A stretch of DNA of 27,500 bases from Pseudomonadota bacterium (GTDB lineage Bacteria > Pseudomonadota > Gammaproteobacteria > Pseudomonadales > Halieaceae): the NCBI GenBank assembly GCA_030591305.1, contig JAUVBI010000009.1:1-27500 (forward strand), in the 5' to 3' direction. Numbering within the stretch: the stretch's first letter is position 1; every line of letters begins with the position of its first letter. The translations under genes and the position numbers were made by a program. The notes below the pieces were generated by a model that did no database searches, was not told where the DNA came from, and saw nothing but the letters and a program-made list of their open reading frames with translations. Positions 24,242 through 27,500 of the stretch are shown here, piece by piece.

Positions 24242-26575
24242 CTAGAAGAAGTTATAACGCGCCTGGATCTCGTAAGTGCGCGGTTGTTCCAGCTGGTGGA
24301 AGTAACTGCGGTCAAAGCCCAGGCCATCACCGGACAGGGTTGCATCGTTAGCCCAATTGAAGGTTATTTCATCAGTGAGGTTTCTACCCACCAAAGCGAG
24401 CGACCAGGTGCCATCGGTAGATTCCAGCGCAATACGCGCATCCCATTTAGTGTAAGAATCCTGAATCGTTTTGGGGTCACCGGTCAATGGAATAAGGATT
24501 TCATCGCTGTACAGCACGGTGGCTGCAGCCATAAAGTCCAGCTTGTCGGTCATAGCCGTTCGGTAGGTAATTCCGAGGTTGCCATTGGTCTCCGGTGCAA
24601 ACTGCAGTGAAGTCCCGGATAGATCCTGACCGCCGGTCGAAGCGTTGCAGCTTCCGTCCAAGCGGTCATCAACCCGGCACGGACCACCGGGAAAGTCTTT
24701 GTACTCGGTGTCCAGCCAAGCAAAAGCGCCATTTACCGTAATGCTATCTGTCACAGCAAGATCAAAATCCACCTCAAAGCCCTTGACCTCAGATTCGGCG
24801 GCATTACCTACCACAAATCCAGAACCTTCGAAGGAGCTAACCTGTACATCTTCATAGTCGCCCTGGAACAGTGCCGCATTAACCCTGGCGCGACCATCCC
24901 AGAGTGTCCATTTCAGGCCCAGCTCTATTGAATCGACAGTCTCATCTTCAAACTCTCGCGAACGATCCATGTTATTGGATGTATCAAAACCGCCTGCCTT
25001 GTAGCCTGTGGCGAAGTTCAGGTAAGCCATCATGTCATCGGTGGCATCCCACTGAAAGTTCAGGTTGCCTGTAACATGATCTTCACTGCGCTCAAGTTCG
25101 TAGTCATAGACTGTGTAAAAACTCAGCGCGGTGTAAATGCTACCTAAAACGGCATCCGGTAATACAGAGTTACCGCCGAAGGACGTAATTGTATTTATCT
25201 TGCTGATGTCCTTCTCATCATCGGAGTAACGCAGACCAAAAATAGTGCGAAAAGAATCGCTTATATTCCAGGTCAGCTCGACAAATGCCGACCAGGTTTC
25301 AGTGTTCTGCTCTACCGAGGTTGCCAGTCGTCCATCCGCAGTTCCCGACGGGAATCCGCTCAAGCCCAGCAAGCCAAACAGGCCGGCCTCAACCGGGGGC
25401 ACACCCGACCAGTGCACACCAATATCATTATCAAATTCCAGGCTTGCATCCTGATAGTAGACACCCGCCAAATACTCGAAGGTTTCGCCTAAAGGGGATG
25501 TAAGCAAAAACTCCTGGGTAAACTGCTCATGACTTTCCTGCGTGCACTGATCAAGAAAGTCGATAGAGGCGTAATCAATATCGCTGCACTTATCGTAGTC
25601 GTACTCAGTATAGGCTGTGATCGAGCGCAAGGTATGCTCACCGAGTTGATAATCCCAGGTCAGCTGTAAAATATCGGATGTCGTGTCGTCCTCAATTGCC
25701 CGCCCGGGAAGTCCCCCGCCGATTGACTGTTTGTAACCAAAATTAACCGTGTCGGAAAAATTTGGATCGTTCAGGCCGAACAAGAACTGTCCCGTGGGCT
25801 CCGCAACAGTGATCTTGTACACACCGCCTTTGGTCTTGAAATTACCATGCTCTGCTTTCAGGTTAAACGTGGAATTGTCGGTAGCATCCCACACCAGAGT
25901 ACCGCGAATAATATTGTTTTCCTGAGAGGGGCCATCTTCCCCGCCGGGAAACTGGTTTTCCATCCAGCCGTCACGTTCGTAGGTTTTGGCGACCAATCTA
26001 GCGCGTATATTGTCGGTCAATGGGCCGGTTATCATGCCAGTCAGGCCAAAACCATCTAGCTCGGTTTCGTAGCCCGCATCGATATAGGCTTCAAATTCCT
26101 CAGCGGGCTGGCCGGTTGTGATGTTGATGGCACCCGCGATGGTGTTTTTACCGAACAGGGTGGACTGCGGTCCTTTCAGAACCTCCACACGTTGCAAATC
26201 AAGGAAAGCTGCTCGAGAGTTTCGTGCGCGACCGAAATAAACGCCATCTATAAAGGTACCCACAGACTGCTCAAAGCCAGCGTTATTGCCCGAACCAACG
26301 CCGCGAATAAATATCTGGTTATTGCCGCCGGATTCACCGATATGCACATTGGGCAAATACGCTGAGAGTTCATCGAGCTCAGTAATACCAAGCTGCTCCA
26401 GTTTTTCGCCGCTTACCACCGTAATAGCAATAGGTACATCCTGCAGGCCAACGGCCCGCTTGGTAGCCGTTACCACGACTTCCTCCAGCATTTGCGCCTG
26501 ACCTGGCATCGCAACCACCGAGGCTGCCAATGCCACAGCAACTGCTAATTGTGTTCTCTTCAATAGATTTCTCAT
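24242..26575 (-). CDS. TonB-dependent outer-membrane receptor
   Basis: The protein has 777 residues. It has a signal peptide (RTQLAVAVALAASVVAMPGQAQ), a TonB box-like EEVVVTATKR, and a plug domain (about 45-160) with VPIAITVVSG, NQIFIRGVGSG, VGTFIDGVYFGR and the conserved VEVLKGPQSTLFGKNTIAGAINI. A C-terminal 22-strand barrel follows, ending in the outer-membrane signature ...EIQARYNFF. The style (EEVVVTATK, GVGSGNN, YKAGGFD) is that of the large receptor family of marine gammaproteobacteria and sphingomonads that import varied organic substrates; the ligand is unknown. A strong RBS (GGGAGA) precedes the ATG. The divergent LysR regulator and the downstream secreted bicupin suggest a substrate-induced uptake locus. 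Confidence 0.93.
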   Translation of the reverse strand: MRNLLKRTQLAVAVALAASVVAMPGQAQMLEEVVVTATKRAVGLQDVPIAITVVSGEKLEQLGITELDELSAYLPNVHIGESGGNNQIFIRGVGSGNNAGFEQSVGTFIDGVYFGRARNSRAAFLDLQRVEVLKGPQSTLFGKNTIAGAINITTGQPAEEFEAYIDAGYETELDGFGLTGMITGPLTDNIRARLVAKTYERDGWMENQFPGGEDGPSQENNIIRGTLVWDATDNSTFNLKAEHGNFKTKGGVYKITVAEPTGQFLFGLNDPNFSDTVNFGYKQSIGGGLPGRAIEDDTTSDILQLTWDYQLGEHTLRSITAYTEYDYDKCSDIDYASIDFLDQCTQESHEQFTQEFLLTSPLGETFEYLAGVYYQDASLEFDNDIGVHWSGVPPVEAGLFGLLGLSGFPSGTADGRLATSVEQNTETWSAFVELTWNISDSFRTIFGLRYSDDEKDISKINTITSFGGNSVLPDAVLGSIYTALSFYTVYDYELERSEDHVTGNLNFQWDATDDMMAYLNFATGYKAGGFDTSNNMDRSREFEDETVDSIELGLKWTLWDGRARVNAALFQGDYEDVQVSSFEGSGFVVGNAAESEVKGFEVDFDLAVTDSITVNGAFAWLDTEYKDFPGGPCRVDDRLDGSCNASTGGQDLSGTSLQFAPETNGNLGITYRTAMTDKLDFMAAATVLYSDEILIPLTGDPKTIQDSYTKWDARIALESTDGTWSLALVGRNLTDEITFNWANDATLSGDGLGFDRSYFHQLEQPRTYEIQARYNFF

Positions 26576-26640
26576 CGTATTCTCCCTGTTAAGCTATTTA
26601 TTTATTATCGACAGCCAATTTAACCTCTGGCGAGATGTTT

Positions 26641-26660
26641 ATATAATCAATTGTTTATAT
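26641..26660. promoter_or_regulatory. Palindrome in the receptor/LysR divergent gap
   Basis: ATATAATCAATTGTTTATAT pairs at 9 of 10 positions around a CAATTG centre, midway in the 134-bp gap between the divergent receptor and LysR genes. LysR-type regulators commonly bind imperfect AT-rich palindromes of this size near their own promoter. A -10-like TATAAA for the LysR gene lies at 26676-26681. Confidence 0.45.
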
Positions 26661-26709
26661 GCCTGATATGTGTAGTATAAATACCAGCATATACTGAGAG
26701 GAATGATGT

Positions 26710-27500
26710 ATGAATCTTCGAGCGGTAGACCTCAACCTCCTGACGGTGTTTAACGCCGTTATCACCGAGGGCAATATGAGCCGTGCTGCAGAAAAAATCG
26801 GCATGAGCCAACCCGCTCTTAGCCTGGCGATCTCCCGGTTCCGTCATGTTGCCAAGGATGAGTTATTTGAAAGTACCGGACGCGGTGTCAAACCCACCCC
26901 CCGCGCACTACAGCTGGCCGGGCCCGTACGCAGAGCCCTGGACCTGGTGTCCCAGGCTCTGGAGCAGAATATTGAATTTGACCTCAGCCAGAGTGAACGG
27001 ACCTTCAATCTCGTCCTCAGTGATTACGGCGAATTGGTTTTACTGCCTCGCCTTATGGAGTTGTTAAGCGAGATGAACTCTCCGATACGCATCAATACAC
27101 TCGCCGTTGCGGGAGTAGATATTGCCAAAGAAATGCGTTTCGGCAATATCGACTTGTATGCGTGGATAGAGCCTATGAATGATAGCGATTTTTGTTCACG
27201 GCAAATGGGAACCATCCGTGAAGTCTGCCTGATGCGCCAGAACCACCCTCTGGTGACAGATAAATTGACCGTGCAACAGTACGCACAGCTCAAACACCTG
27301 GTTCTCGAACTTCCCGACAATCGAGGGGACAGCCTGATTGACAGGGAACTGTGGACTCATAATGTAAAGCGTGAGTACGGCATGTGTATACACACCTATT
27401 TCGATGCACCGGCTATACTGTGTACCACAGACATGGTCTGCAGTATGCCCATGCAACTCGCCCGTCGCTTTGCAGAGGTGCACCCGCTAAAAATCGTACC
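26710..27500 (+). CDS. LysR-family transcriptional regulator (3' end outside window)
   Basis: The first 263 codons, in one open frame to the right edge; about 40-50 codons are missing if it has the usual LysR length. The N-terminal helix-turn-helix is clear: DLNLLTVFNAVITEGNMSRAAEKIGMSQPALSLAISRFRHVAKDELF. The effector domain starts near residue 90 (RTFNLVLSDYGELVLLPRLM) and resembles the NodD/PcpR-like branch. The ATG at 26710 has GAGAGGA about 8 nt upstream; two earlier ATGs (26703, 26706) are out of frame. It is transcribed divergently from the TonB-dependent receptor, the usual arrangement for a LysR protein and its target, with a palindrome between them. The inducer is unknown. Confidence 0.93.
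   Translation, partial: MNLRAVDLNLLTVFNAVITEGNMSRAAEKIGMSQPALSLAISRFRHVAKDELFESTGRGVKPTPRALQLAGPVRRALDLVSQALEQNIEFDLSQSERTFNLVLSDYGELVLLPRLMELLSEMNSPIRINTLAVAGVDIAKEMRFGNIDLYAWIEPMNDSDFCSRQMGTIREVCLMRQNHPLVTDKLTVQQYAQLKHLVLELPDNRGDSLIDRELWTHNVKREYGMCIHTYFDAPAILCTTDMVCSMPMQLARRFAEVHPLKIV

Noticed and set aside
1..27500. CRISPR arrays, tRNA and rRNA genes
   Set aside because: No regularly spaced repeats and no tRNA or rRNA signature seen on either strand by eye; a tRNAscan or CRISPR search was not possible here.

Overview
The window looks like chromosomal DNA of a Gram-negative, probably marine, gammaproteobacterium. This is inferred from a TonB-dependent receptor, a BarA-like hybrid kinase, an FNR/Anr-type box, the mid-50s GC feel of the genes, and an environmental-type integron remnant. 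The exact lineage cannot be read from the sequence.

Layout. (1) 1-3001: the 3' part of pyruvate,phosphate dikinase, converging on an AMP-forming acyl-CoA synthetase. (2) 3159-8579: a tight + strand operon for the soluble NAD-dependent molybdenum formate dehydrogenase (fdsG-fdsB-fdsA-fdsD), followed by a one-domain cupin and a likely terminator. The accessory gene fdsC is absent. (3) 8707-9861: a decayed integron. An integrase gene start (+ strand) is broken by a one-base frameshift and truncated after about 119 codons. On its upstream side, facing away, lies one cassette with a BrnT/CopG-like toxin-antitoxin pair that ends in a recognisable attC site. Next come about 300 bp of unassigned DNA and a small secreted protein gene (10160-10474). 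(4) 10492-13455, minus strand: a DUF819 membrane protein, an internal fragment of 4-hydroxyphenylpyruvate dioxygenase, an intact VOC protein and a fumarylacetoacetase-family hydrolase. (5) 13456-19935: a regulatory gap with a perfect FNR/Anr-type box and a 20-bp palindrome, then a REC-HD-GYP protein and a 1658-residue multi-PAS hybrid kinase. (6) 20009-22376: a class V aminotransferase (alanine/serine-glyoxylate type) and a YhhN membrane protein, converging on a glutathione S-transferase. (7) 22508-27500: a secreted bicupin and a TonB-dependent receptor (minus strand), divergent from a LysR-family regulator cut by the right edge.

How they fit together. Formate dehydrogenase makes NADH from formate. 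With the glyoxylate aminotransferase and PPDK it could belong to C1/C2 and gluconeogenic metabolism, but these are separate transcription units and the link is inference. The FAH/VOC/HPPD-fragment cluster is what is left of, or borrowed from, an aromatic (tyrosine-type) catabolic locus. The LysR, receptor and secreted-bicupin block looks like a regulated uptake and processing locus for an unknown substrate. The most unusual part is the relic integron with its single toxin-antitoxin cassette.
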